A DNA stretch of 64,000 nt from Paragonimus westermani (lineage: Eukaryota > Platyhelminthes > Trematoda > Plagiorchiida > Troglotrematidae): NCBI GenBank assembly GCA_008508345.1, contig QNGE01000107.1, positions 63,715 to 127,714 of the forward strand, read 5' to 3'. The position numbers were made by a program, and so were the translations under genes. Shown here one piece after another: positions 24,935-36,800 of the stretch. Position 1 is the first letter of the stretch. The number at the start of each line of letters is the position of its first letter. The notes below the pieces were generated by a model that saw only the letters and a list, made by a program, of their open reading frames with translations, was not told where the DNA came from and searched no databases.

Positions 24935-25262
24935 GTTACCTGGTAACGTACCTACGCACGTCACATATGTGACGGCTTAAGCCACATAAGCCTATAAGAT
25001 ATCTTATAGGCATATGTGGTTTACGCCGGAATTCCGGCGGGCCCAAGAATGTGCGCCACAATTGTTCACTTCCTTTTTGTATGACAAAAATGTAAGTGGC
25101 CTGTAAGGTTGTTAGCGGGCTGTGCAAAAATTAGCTAGCATGGAGCTTTTTACGGTACCGTACAAAGCTCCATGCTGATCAACGTTGATCAGCATCGGTC
25201 CGCTGTTTTGGAGCAATACTATGGTACTTTAGTATTGAATATCAAAATGCAAAACACGCGGA
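24935..25262. repeat. Chain of palindromes/hairpins
   Basis: Consecutive palindromes occur at 24935-24947 (stem GTTACC), 24959-24974 (16 bp perfect) and 24974-24983 (10 bp perfect). The next spans 24973-25028: 28-bp arms with 25 pairs and a perfect 22-bp centre at 24990-25011. Then come 25024-25039 (16 bp perfect), 25067-25098 (imperfect hairpin), 25137-25176 (40 bp, 19 of 20 pairs), 25172-25195 (24 bp perfect) and 25214-25237 (8-bp stem, 8-nt loop). The last sits inside an outer stem at 25204-25214 with 25250-25261. Neighbouring palindromes overlap by 2-5 bases. Nothing in ordinary flanking DNA here is comparable. Confidence 0.9.
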
Positions 25263-27131
25263 TTATATACCGGAATAATTCTTGAGCAACCTCTATAAGG
25301 GTCTCAAAACTGATCAATCTATCAGCCCGCACACACGGAAAAACCCAAAATTCTTGGTTGTTCTGTGCTTATTATCACCTTCATAATTTCATTTTCATAA
25401 ATTCACCGCACAAGTGTGTGTAATTGTCATCGGAATTTTCAGTATACCCTTACTGACCGCCAGTAGGAGATATAATAAACTTCTCAGTGATTTTTCTATG
25501 ATAAGATAAACAGACCCTCGACAAGTTTCATGACTGCTAAACCACATGCGACCTTATTGTCGTATGATTCCTTTCGATCCAGAAAAACAGCCAATTTTCT
25601 GTGGATGAGAACAGAGAATATATACTCCACAGATTTGCCCAGCCGAGCTGGTGTGTTCATCTACGAGGGGCGGGTAACAGGTGAATTGCTGCAATCGCAG
25701 AGCTCTCATAGGCATCTGATTCAGTAAGCTGAGCTTTCCGCACGCCAAGGATATCTCCTGTTCGTGCTGGTGTTCGGGTCAGTACTTGTATGACGGGTGG
25801 TAGTTCGCAGTGAGTTCGAATTGGAGTTTTTTGACTGGGGAAGGTCTAGCCAATCAGTGTTCGCGCACAGGCTGCTACAAGCAAAATGCTGGTCAAACTG
25901 GCGCCAATCAGTCATAGGCGGCAACCAGCTGCTGTTGAATGTCTATCCCTGTAAAAAAACCAAGTTGCTAGATACGAGGTCGTGGACACAATACAACAAA
26001 AAACTGGTCAGTCAAAACGCGACAACGTCTGTCGCTTAGAAGCAATAGCAATCACTGCTTTTCCTCTGAAAGAAGATGCTGCTTTTCTGATAGAACCAGA
26101 TTGCTTGATGTTGCCAGAATTCCGTTCTGATTTTATCTCAATTGGGTAGCCCAGTACGCGACAGAATTAGGTTACGTTCATTTGCAAGTTCTGAGAGGCC
26201 AACCTGAATAAAGTCATTTGGACATGTGGGAAAGTCACACAAGTACCTTGATAATCCGTGAATATTATTACCTGTTTCGCACAAATAATGTCGGTGTACA
26301 TTGCGCTAATTTTAAATAATGTGCATTGGGATGTGCGACACTGGTTAATCTCACTTATTATCTTACAAACAAAGAGATCAAATTCCATCTCACCTATCCC
26401 AGACAGCATAACAGCGCAACTATTAAAAGTGTTAAGAATTGTTGCTGCGTTTATATAAACATCCCAAAACTTGGCGGAAAAGTGCACACCTTCACCACCG
26501 TTACTACGAATTAATTGGATAGTCGTTTTTACCACTGTATCCATTGCGCCCAACAACCCGCACGCCCCGCCACTTGTTTATGGGCAGTGTGTTACATGAG
26601 TTAGTAAACAAAGTGGAGTCGTAGTGGAGTCGGCCCAACTCTGCCCGCAAGTCGATCCAAAATTATGTACACACCGTCACTTTCTTTCCAAGGAGGAACT
26701 TAGTTTATTCTAACTAATCAAGTGCTTCGTGAACATTCAAATGTCTAGATAATTACAGCTGTATTTAATAAAGGTTTTGTGATTGTGAGCATCAAATTCA
26801 TAAATCACTGCTACATGCTATGGGAACCAAAAATGCGGATAAATAGTAGATCGAGGGTACGGTACGCGAAGCTACATGGCTCTTGTGATGTTACATGACT
26901 GAGGTACGCAATAATAACCGAAGAAACTAAAGATCTAACCGTCAAAAGCATGGGTGAACCGGAACTGCACAGGGTGCCACTGGTGGACAGAAGCGAAAAC
27001 ATTCGAGTAGACGAAATCGAACACGTGCAACAGAAAGATAGCCGGCGAGCGTTCCTAGGATTATAAGTATAATATAGATCATTACTTTAGATTATTTCGC
27101 ACAGTGTGCAGTAGACTGACCAGGGCTGTCT
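25263..27131. other. No recognised gene
   Basis: Several short ORFs occur, including 26167-26556 (minus, 129 codons) that overlaps plus-strand ORFs and has no motif I know. The region is moderately AT-rich. Confidence 0.3.
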
Positions 27132-27316
27132 AGATGGCAGGTGTGGGATAGCATCACATCGCTCGGACAACGGCGGGCGACTATTGCAGCTGTGCGCTGA
27201 GCATAAGCTGTTTTTAGCCAGCACTAGTTTCAGGCATCGTGCGCGTCATTGCTATCCTTGGCATCCTCCCTCTCCGAATCAGATCTGGTCTCAGATAGAC
27301 CACATAGCTGCTAGTC

Positions 27317-28879
27317 ATGGGGTGGCGGGGTTCCATTCAGGACTGTCATTCGTATTGGAGCACGTACCTAGACTCAGATCATGCGCTGGTATGTTGTCGT
27401 TTCGTACTCACTTTTGCTGGGCAACGACCCCACCCACAGCAACGATTGGCTGCTGAGAAACTGACTATACCATCGGTAAAGCATAAGTATCAAACCAGCC
27501 TAGAAACCTGCATTAGTAGTTCTCACTCCGATGATCCTGATCGCTCCTGGCCCCAGATCACACAGACCATTCGTGAAGCAGGTACATTAGCATGCGACAC
27601 GGGACAACATGGAATAAACAATTATTGGATCTTGGAGAAATCCCTAGAATTGCTAGAAGCCAGGCGGAACATCCCTCCTGGCAGTTCATATAACAAGCGT
27701 ATAAGAGATGTCCGTAGGAAAGTGAAACGTAGCCCAAAGGCTAGTCGTGAGGCTTGGTTATTGGGAAAAGTTAAGGAGATGGAGACGGCTTTTGCTTTAG
27801 GAAACACTGGCAAACTGTTTAAGCTTATCCGTGCCACTGGTCCCAGGCGACCGCCTGTCAGTTAAGCTATCAGCGAGACAGATGGCACAATCATCTACGA
27901 TAAGTCCAGAAGGTTAGAGCAGTGGACAGAACACTCTGAGGATCAAAAATGGAGGACAGTCTCCAGCGCTCACATGATACCGGCGTGGACCTCTTACCTG
28001 ATGAAAGACTGACTGATCTTGATTGTGCTGACGACAAGGTGTTGCTGTTTGACCATTATTCAAGCAACACAAACAATGCTAGACGCTATTTCGCGTTCTG
28101 CTAAGTACTTCGGAATCCGCTTTGCAGCCTCAATATGCAAAATGCTACTGCATGATTGCTGTGATCACGTAGATTTGATGTTAGATAATGTAGTCATGGA
28201 GGTTGTTGACCGGTTTGTATACCCGCGAAGCTGCATCAGCGGCGGCGGCGGAGGTGTAGGGAATGAAAAAGAAGCGCGTACCTCTAAGGCTAGGACGGTA
28301 TTCACTAATCTGGAGTATCTCTGGCGTCAGAAAGGTATTCCGCTGAAGCTTAAAGGTCGCGTATATAAGACAACGGCGAGGGCCGTTTTAATTTACTGCA
28401 GCGAGACCTGGCCGCTCAGAGTAGAAGACGTGAGCCGTCTTCAAGTATTTGACCACCGATGTCTGCGTTCAATCGCCCGTATCGGGTGGCACCAGCGCGC
28501 AAGTAACGAGGAGGTTAGGAAGCGGGTTTTTGGTAGTGATTGCCAAATGAGTTCTTTCGTCCAGTCTCTACGTTTGCACAGGCTTAGGTGGTTTGGTCAC
28601 GTATTAAGGATGCCAGCTAGTCGTTTTCCACACCAAGCACTGTTCGCTGACATTGTGATCAACTGGTGTAAGGTGCGAGGTGGTCAGATAGAGACTTGGA
28701 GTAGGGAAATGAAGTCGTTCACCAAGCGGTTGGCCAGTGTAGCTCGGCTTCGTCTCCCGGGCTGGGACCCTCGCGACTCACAGAGTCGGTGGTTGGAGAC
28801 TTTGGGCGAGATGGCGGCCAATCGAGCTCAGTGGTGTGAATGTTGTCGTTGTTTGGCCGAGTTGTTTTCTGTGAAGTGA
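27317..28879 (+). pseudogene. LINE-A copy 2 coding remnants
   Basis: Frame 27317-27865 holds the end of the endonuclease (SDH box in WSTYLDSDHALVCC) and the basic linker. Frame 28019-28879 holds the post-RT C-terminal domain, 286 codons, with one visible residue change against copy 1 (LPGWD for LPVWD). The CADDKVLL palm box at about 28020 lies in a shifted frame, as in copy 1. RT blocks A and B are missing, so the element cannot copy itself. Confidence 0.85.
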
Positions 28880-28940
28880 GTGCATTTAATGACGTGGGGC
28901 AGTGAAAGCTGTAAGGAAGCTGTCTTGCTGATGACGCCTT

Positions 28941-29233
28941 TGTGGTTGACTTTTCCACAAAGTTTCACTCCCGGTGCGGTGTGTTACCCAAGCAGGAATA
29001 ATTCAGAAAGCAGCAAACAGCGCAATATACTTTTATTGCCACAACCGAGAAGAAAATCAATGGTACAGCCAGAAGACGTCCTGGGTGTTGGGCGCGGAAT
29101 GTAAAAGGTGCGGGAATGACAATGAGCTTTAAAATGACATACCATTGAGATAATCGAACATGCCGCTATCGGAATTGTCAAAATTCACAATAAGACACCA
29201 AGAAAATTTGAGCCATTCTAAGAGGTCGCTACA
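28941..29233. mobile_element. Solo LTR (293 bp) inside LINE-A copy 2
   Basis: This block is absent from the otherwise collinear copy 1 (11760-11775), where the site reads GACGCCTTACTC once. Here it starts with TGTGG, ends with CTACA, and is flanked by CCTT on both sides (28937-28940 and 29234-29237). TG...CA ends and a 4-bp target duplication are classic for an LTR retrotransposon whose two LTRs recombined. CTTTTATTGCC near 29030 could be polyadenylation-related. No internal retroelement sequence remains, so the parent family is unknown. Confidence 0.8.
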
Positions 29234-29420
29234 CCTTACTCTCACTTGCAGCTCGGTTGTTTGTTTGCAAGGTATAGGCACCTTGATGTTGAATGTTTGA
29301 ATATGGACGTAGTCATTTTCAGTAGTTATGTCCCTTTCCGTCCCCTTCTTTTTCCTTCTCTCTTCCTATATATAGTTTGCTTTTTGTTCATGGTTGTGAA
29401 CCACTGACGTATTGCTGTCT

Positions 29421-29470
<50 letters not shown>
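29421..29470 (+). repeat. (ATG)n microsatellite, LINE 3' tail
   Basis: Fifty bases of uninterrupted ATG repeat, about 16.7 units, follow the LINE-A copy 2 3' UTR. Copy 1 ends in an interrupted version (11967-12016). RTE-type LINEs typically end in short tandem repeats, so this is most likely the element's own tail expanded by slippage. Confidence 0.9.
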
Positions 29471-32400
29471 AGTGACATCATCATAAAGGTGTGTATCCTC
29501 ACGGAATCACTCAACATAGTGAAAATATTGCGGCAGGATTCAGTTTGTTTTCTTCTATCAAGGAGATTTGCAGCCGGCGGAGGAGACAAATGTAGACTCA
29601 AGTAACAGCGGTAAGATAGACGGCTTGCGTGTAGGAGAAAACTCGCGGAGCCAAACTATGAAGAACATGCGAGTTTAGAGGAATCAACAGGGTCACTGAT
29701 GGTCAACAGAGCTTTGCCTTACGAGTAATCGATTTCAAACACTAAATTTAGAGATTTATTGAGAGTGAGTCAAAGGAGTGGAAAATACGGGGACCTGTAG
29801 GGGATTGCTGTTAAGGTCTAGTGGGTTTACACGTTGTACATGTTAACAATCGACACATTTCTTGTTGGCCTGCATACATGTCATGTGAAGTCTAGCATCA
29901 AATTTAGGTACCACATTGATGGTCCAAAACTCAGGCATTCTGTATTTTTTGTATTATCCAACCCACTCTGGCTCAGTATCCAATTAATGTTGTCTACCGT
30001 GTTGAAGATGAAATTTCCTTCTATTGTTTCTAAGTTAATTCAAGCGAAAAATTGCGCATCTTGTTGGAGATAAACCTTAATGTGAAACACCTCACGGCAT
30101 CCTCACTTATTGAAACTTGCGGGAGTCTTTGAACAAACCTGGTGATCTCTGCGTTTGAAAGATATTAATCGATTGTAATCCATGTTTGTGATGTATGGAT
30201 TATTTAGAGCACGTTATCACCCAGTACTCATTTTGATTTCGTTATAGATGGTGGGTAAATCTATGGTGAAAGGTAGAATTTTGGTCAGATTAGTATAAAC
30301 CCTATACACCGTCACTCAGTTGCACTACATCTTCTCTACGCAAAAAGTCACGTAAATGTTGTCGTGATTACCTTTCAATCCTAGCCAAAATAAGTATTGT
30401 TAACATTCTTTCATTACGTAATTATATTTGCAGTAATCCTTCTTGATACAATGTCCAAGTCAGCTTACTTGCATGTTTTCATGGTACAGTCGAGCAGTTA
30501 ATGAAGGACGGGGAGTTTCTTGTAAAACTCTTCAAGTTTTCTGTCTAGACTTCTGTCTTTAGTGTTTGTTTACGTCTTTTCAGTATTACAATACGGTTTA
30601 AATAGAATGGTTTTTTTGATTTTCTTAACCATCCTCCGTGTTAACGAACAATTCTAGTATACGATTGCATGAACAAAAAATATTACTTAGAAGATGACCG
30701 AGTTGCTGGAAATGCACTATGTATGTACTTAGAAACCTCCGGCATAAAGGGACAAAAAATTTCGTTTTATGCTTTTATGATACACTTTATGCCAAAAAGA
30801 CCACCTTGAACGTTGCAGTACATTTGTTGAGAAAGCATGGTGGCACGTTATGAAATGTTTTGTTCTGCTCATGGTACTGTTAGTGGATCGTGAGCAAAAG
30901 TGAAAACTGTGAGAGTAACCACGGAATATACGTGATGTTCATTTTGTGAATAACACAATCATACACTAGTTAAGAGATTGCGAATGCGTTAGAAGAGTTT
31001 GGGACTATCTAACGCATATGGAGTCATGTCATTTATAAGCAGACGGCTGAAAACGATTATCAGTGTTCCGCAAATGTTTCTGCCGTAGTATTTGGTGAAT
31101 CTGGCGGAATCACACAAATTGTATGGTGGGTCCTTATTTGAGGTGAGATTTTAGCTCCACTTCAAGTATTTTTGAGGCTGATTTGTTCTTGCCGCGCTGT
31201 TTACCTGGGGATGAACACCACTTACTCTTAACTGGAGGCTCACTTTGAGTCACTTTTAGTATTGCCCACCTTTTAAGGTTGGGACGGCAAATTGTTTGTT
31301 AATACTGAATGATGACATGGATATCATGGCTTCTCAGACATGTCAAAGTCGCGGACAGCAAGTAGGCTACTTAACAGTAGGTCTGTTTAGCGTTCAGCAG
31401 TCGCAAACTGTGATTATCATCATTGAAATTCCTCACATAAGATTGAGAGTGCGAATATGACAGTTAATTTCCGCATTATGTGAAGACATTGATGTAGTCA
31501 TCGACAGGCCTCCACAATGGCGTGTGTACAAATGCTAATAATGAGCCGTAGCAAAACTGAGACTTAAGACGGATGATTTTTCTCCCCGATAAAGCCAACT
31601 AAAATTTTCATCTGTACGCAAAGTTGACATTTAACAGGACTGGTACAAAATTTAAATTGAGGTCATCTGTTAGCCGCCTGCTTATTAAAGAACAAGAATA
31701 TTAGCGTAAATGGCAAATAAACAAGTACTATTCAAATCCATTCCATTGATACCTCTAGTGAGATCACTTTCAGTAAAACTATTTCTCGCATCACAAACAC
31801 ATCTTCACATTGATCTGTGCGTAATTTTTATGTGGCTGACCTGTTCTGAGTTTGTGATTGCTAATGATGATCACTAACACAAGAATAGCGATATCCTATA
31901 GTTTATTGCTGGATAATCATGAATTTTTGAAACATTTAATGTCAGTGACCTAATACAGTTTATGATGTAAGTCGTCACCGACATACCGGAGTAACGATCA
32001 TTTTGAGGTTAACAAAAGCATCAGGATGTGTCAGGAGAAAATCATAACACATTTGATAACACAACAGTTAGTAACAATTTTCATACATAACTGCCGTAAT
32101 GTCCTGGATACGAAATTTATGAAATACCAGTTTTTGTGCCCGTTTCCAGTAAAAGATCAGTGCTGTAACGATAGTCTTAAGTAAAAAATGGCGAAACCAG
32201 ATCGATAGTTTTGTAGAGCATTGTCATGCAACTACACAGCTTGATTAGATTTTCAGCAGGCGCGTGCAAGCTCGTGCCATGTAAGAAGAACACGCATCAT
32301 TCAGTAAAACAACACGCAAGGTAGTATTTTTTGTTTCGATTGAAGTCAAACTATTATTGACCAGATCAGCAGATAAACAGATTACGTCCTTACACTACAT

Positions 32401-33899
32401 GGTTTAAGCAACACTGTGTATTTTAAACAATAATCCTTGAGTTGTTTCAAGTGCGTCAACTTTTCCTGGAGCAATTAGTGTTGCTAATGTTGGTTCAAAT
32501 CTTAAAAAAATACGGAGACAATAACTGTACACCACTAAACGGAATGAAATGATGGAGACTGGACACCATTCGAAATAAACGTGTGAAAGTTGGATGCAAA
32601 TGACTCAAATGATCACCGACTATTGTGTGTGGTGAAAACAAATGATTGACCTCAGCAACAGAACTTGTCAGTGGATAGAGAAATGGTTTGGTTTGTAAAT
32701 GCCTGCAGAGTAAGATACAGGGAAATCATAACAGGCGACATTAGGCTGGGAAAAACATGCAGACTGCTCACTACGCTGCAAGTAACACTAAAATGACGGA
32801 AATTTCTAGTAAATTGCTATAGATGGTAACACAGCCAACAATACTTAGGTCAGAAGACAATTTTTTCAAGTATTCCGCAACATGTAGTCGAACATAATCA
32901 TACGGTTATTCACCATAAAGGGATGAATATTTTTGCTAGGGGTTCATTCATTTCGAACTGTCTGCAACTAAAATCCGTACAATATTCTTTGACAAGAAAC
33001 AGGACTGGGTAAGGTAACAAGTAGTGTTAACATGAACGTTCAATCGCATACGATGAGATTTGATTTCATATTGTAACTGGCCACGCACATCGCATGCTCA
33101 AGGTCATATGTAGTTAAACGTGTATTTATGCGAAAATAACACTAAATGTAATTAAATGTGAATGCTACTTTAATGAACATAAACTCGAACGGTTCAACCA
33201 TATTTAACGAACGAATCAACTGTCTGTGAGCTCTGCAGTATGATCACATTCATCAATAGTGAGTACTCACTAGTTTGGCGTGCATTACACATTATTGTGG
33301 TTCTGCCATTAGTTCGGAATAGATGAGCAAAACCAGTGCAAAGCTTGACTAGCATACTGATGTGCACAACGTTTTGTAATCAAATAATCTAAATTCTGTT
33401 GCAAGGTGCACCTTAAATTGTCACCTCTTCAAGAATCATAACTTAAAATTCTAGCGTATCTCAACAGCACCGTATTTCGAACGAATTTCATCCGAGTTAT
33501 GCGAAAATATATTGTGCGTTGTGCTGACGTTCATTATCAAGTAAATCCTTGGTTAAACCACAACGAGTTAAAAACCAAGTTGAAATATTCGCAAGCTTAA
33601 TTTGCAGAGGAATGTGCCTGAACACCGTGGTAATCGATTGTTAAGATATAAGAAGCACTTAACTGAATAATCAATGAGAAAGGTTAGCTAAAAGTTCGGA
33701 ATCATTCGGGAGATTTTATAAAGCCTTAGTCACATCTAGTCAATAATCTTCAGTCAAAGACCTAAGGACGAAATACAGTCAGCTCATAACAAACATATTT
33801 TATCGACAAGGGAATAACAATTGAAACATTGAGCGCACTCTTTGAAATTTAAGTGAAACGTTGCTGAAAGTATGTGCGATAGTTGCTGGTTAGCTTCCC
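29471..33899. other. AT-rich stretch almost without ORFs
   Basis: Apart from one 79-codon frame at 29834-30073 there is no ORF of 60 codons or more on either strand for about 3.8 kb. I recognise no transposon protein and no splice-bounded exon. It could be a long intron or intergenic DNA. Confidence 0.5.
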
Positions 33900-36800
33900 C
33901 TACTGCAAATTCTTGCGAGAACGTGCTTTGAGCGGAAAACGAGCGCAGTAAGAAAGAATATGAGCTCTAGCGAGACAGTGTTTCAACAGTTGACTAATTG
34001 AACACGGATCCAAATGCACGGAGGAGATAAAATAATGAAGTTGCTTGGTACAGGCTTCAAGCGGTTTGGTTTTTTGAGAGCAACCGCCATATGTACACAT
34101 GGAATGGATGGTTCAAACTACATAGGGAAGTTGCACCATGTCGATGGGCGTTTCCGATAACCACGCCCACTTTGAATTGTCAGTATGCATCTGGGATAGG
34201 TGCTCCGTAGCATTCTGAAAGAGATATACTCAGATCTTGTGAACAGAGTTGTCCAATCCAAGTATTGAAAGCTCTTCAGAGAATTCTGAATCAGAGCAAA
34301 CCTTCGCAGTTCGGCAATATCTAAACAGGATAAACACATGACCATTACGATTTGAGGTGAGCTCAAGCCGGCCCCACTTTATCTACTGACACACTGTATT
34401 AGGGTTCAGCTACTTTTTAAACATTTTAGTAGTGCGTTACTTATGACAAAATAACACTCCAAACCCTTGCATCCGTCGTAACAACGCAGACAGCGTGAGA
34501 GATGGCATGAAAGCATATAAAGTATAGTTGGAACGTTCTAACTATTATACAAGACTCGAAAAGTTATGTGAGAGATACAGGTCCTCCTGGCATCATAAAC
34601 AATGATGAGGTAAGGAATGTCATGGCAACCGAAGACCACTGGAGGTTGCATAATGTGCTATTTTTCTAGACTTACTTGGGTTGTTGTGTAATTCAACACA
34701 ACAATGCAAACAACGTCATTCTGATTAGAAACCACAATAGTGAAGCGAAAAACCACTAGATGCACCGGTTATGCTTTTTAACTTAAAAACTTCACTAGGC
34801 AAGCATTACTGTCATTTAATCACGGTTATTGATCCAACTTACAGTCGGGGTAGAACAGAGGGTGACTTACTGTGGTTTTGAGGACTGAAAAAATCAAGCA
34901 GAGACCATCCAGTTGTTGTGTAGATGGTCACTGCGTTGAACCACCTTTAAATAAAACATGCGAATTTAAGCAACAATGCTGAACAAACTTGCACATGAAT
35001 TTTGATAGAAGCTGTAAGGATTGGAAGTTCTTTGTAATTTTTAGACTTTATCAGATGTGTCAAAAAAGGTATGATTAGATACAAAATGGTCAGAGTACAT
35101 AAAATGATTGAGTACTCTCATATTAGGCTCTCCGGATTCATGCTGAGAAGAAACTAATTGACAACTTACATCTATAGTAGACTGACTTGCCATAAACCAA
35201 CGTATAGCGAAAATCAAGGTCAAACAAGTGGTCCGATACAGTGAAGTCCGGACTCATTTGTTTCAAAAACAACTTCCGATATTGGCGGCTGAGGTCCGAC
35301 TGAAACGTATGGACAACATGGACTGTTAATCAGCCACGTTAAATGCGATTACACGGAAACCTGAATGAGCTCACGAGATGCTAATTTCAGATTGAATTAA
35401 TCCGAACAGGTTGAAGGCATATGTGATTTACATATGAGAATTTTACATGAAAATGAAACAACAATTTACTATCACGTAAAGTGCTCTTGAGAGCCCCCTC
35501 AGAAGCTTTAAAACATTGAACAGTGTTCGAACTCGTGAATGTGGAGGAAACTGTGGACGGTTTACCATGTGAACACCACGCTGTTTGGTTGGTGCACATG
35601 ACAGAAACGTCTTCGGAAGTGTCAGTCAAAGATGGGCTGATAGGAACCTAGTTAGGTTTAACATAAAGAACGTCTACCCAGTTTTTACTCAATGCGATGT
35701 AGGAAGCATTGTAAAAATAATTAGGTGGCGGTAAAAAATTGTGGCACCACTTTATGTTTGGCTGGAAATTCGATGTTGATCGGACCAACAGAAAAAATTC
35801 TTCAATATCCGGCTTTGAACACCTCTATTTCGGTCTGCCAAATATTGAGGTGGACAGAAACCGAATTTACCCCACAAAGAATTTCAACTGTTGGAAAAAA
35901 TAAACAGGAATCAAGTCGGTTTGGCAGACATTTGGCTGGTCAAACAGTTGGTTAAACAAACAATGCAAAATACCACAAACACGAGCATGAATAAGACTTT
36001 CAAATGGTTACCAGACGTTAAGATTTATGTAAATCGTACACCACTCAGTCAAAAACTTCCACCACCTTCAGTTATCCTAAGAATTTTAAATTGTTTTGAG
36101 TTATTTCACTCTCTCTTGTGGGTTAAACTGCTACTCAAGACAGATCTATCATTAGAAATCCGCATGTGTTTTCATAATAAACAGTGGACAAAGTAGGTAA
36201 GATTTGCCGGAATATTTTTCTCCAATCACTTTTAATTTGTTCACGAATGTATGCTGTGAATATGTGTTTTCATCGGATAAACTTCATTAAACTAAGGATT
36301 GAATCAAACAGACACCGTGTGTGTTCAAACGAACAAATTTCAAAGAACGAGGCCACCATCATTCCAAAGACACTCTGCAGGTCAGTGACTGAATGGCTCT
36401 TAAGATTAACTGCAGACTGTGAACATGGACCCCGATATGAGAGTAAATCAATACATCCGTAATTTTTAATGGGAGACAGTACCAAACGTATCACAAGTTA
36501 ACTCGTAGAAACAAACTTTAAAATCTCCGAACATCAACCGCGGTATCATTGACGCGGTTGGAATACGACACCTCATAAACAAGGAGAAATTTTCAGAGTG
36601 GAGATTTGGTTATGTGACGGAACCCTCATTTCTTGGTGAAAGGAGGCTATGTAACCAAGTACCATAAAGTCAAGCACAATGAATTAAATGAAAAGGCTTT
36701 ACGTGTAAACACTGTAGACCTTCACTTGATCATTAGTGTGATCACATTATGAAAATGGCAGTTTAATGCTGGTTTCACAAAATTCACAATAAACTGCTGT

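Larger units (their letters stand above)
27132..29470 (+). mobile_element. LINE-A copy 2, 5'-truncated, same internal RT deletion
   Basis: From 27132 it matches 9961-11769 with a constant offset of 17171 and no indel over about 1.8 kb. I see only about six substitutions: two at the extreme 5' end, and others near 28261, 28478 and 28756-28761. The frameshift near 27320, the TAA at 27863 and the RT-deletion junction near 27950-27970 are all shared. It starts abruptly within the endonuclease, as expected of 5' truncation. The 3' UTR is interrupted by a solo LTR at 28941-29233 and ends in a perfect ATG microsatellite. The 3' UTR after the LTR differs more from copy 1 than the rest does. Confidence 0.9.

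Noticed and set aside
29419..29601. Poly-serine ORF on the minus strand
   Set aside because: It is the translation of the ATG microsatellite at 29421-29470.
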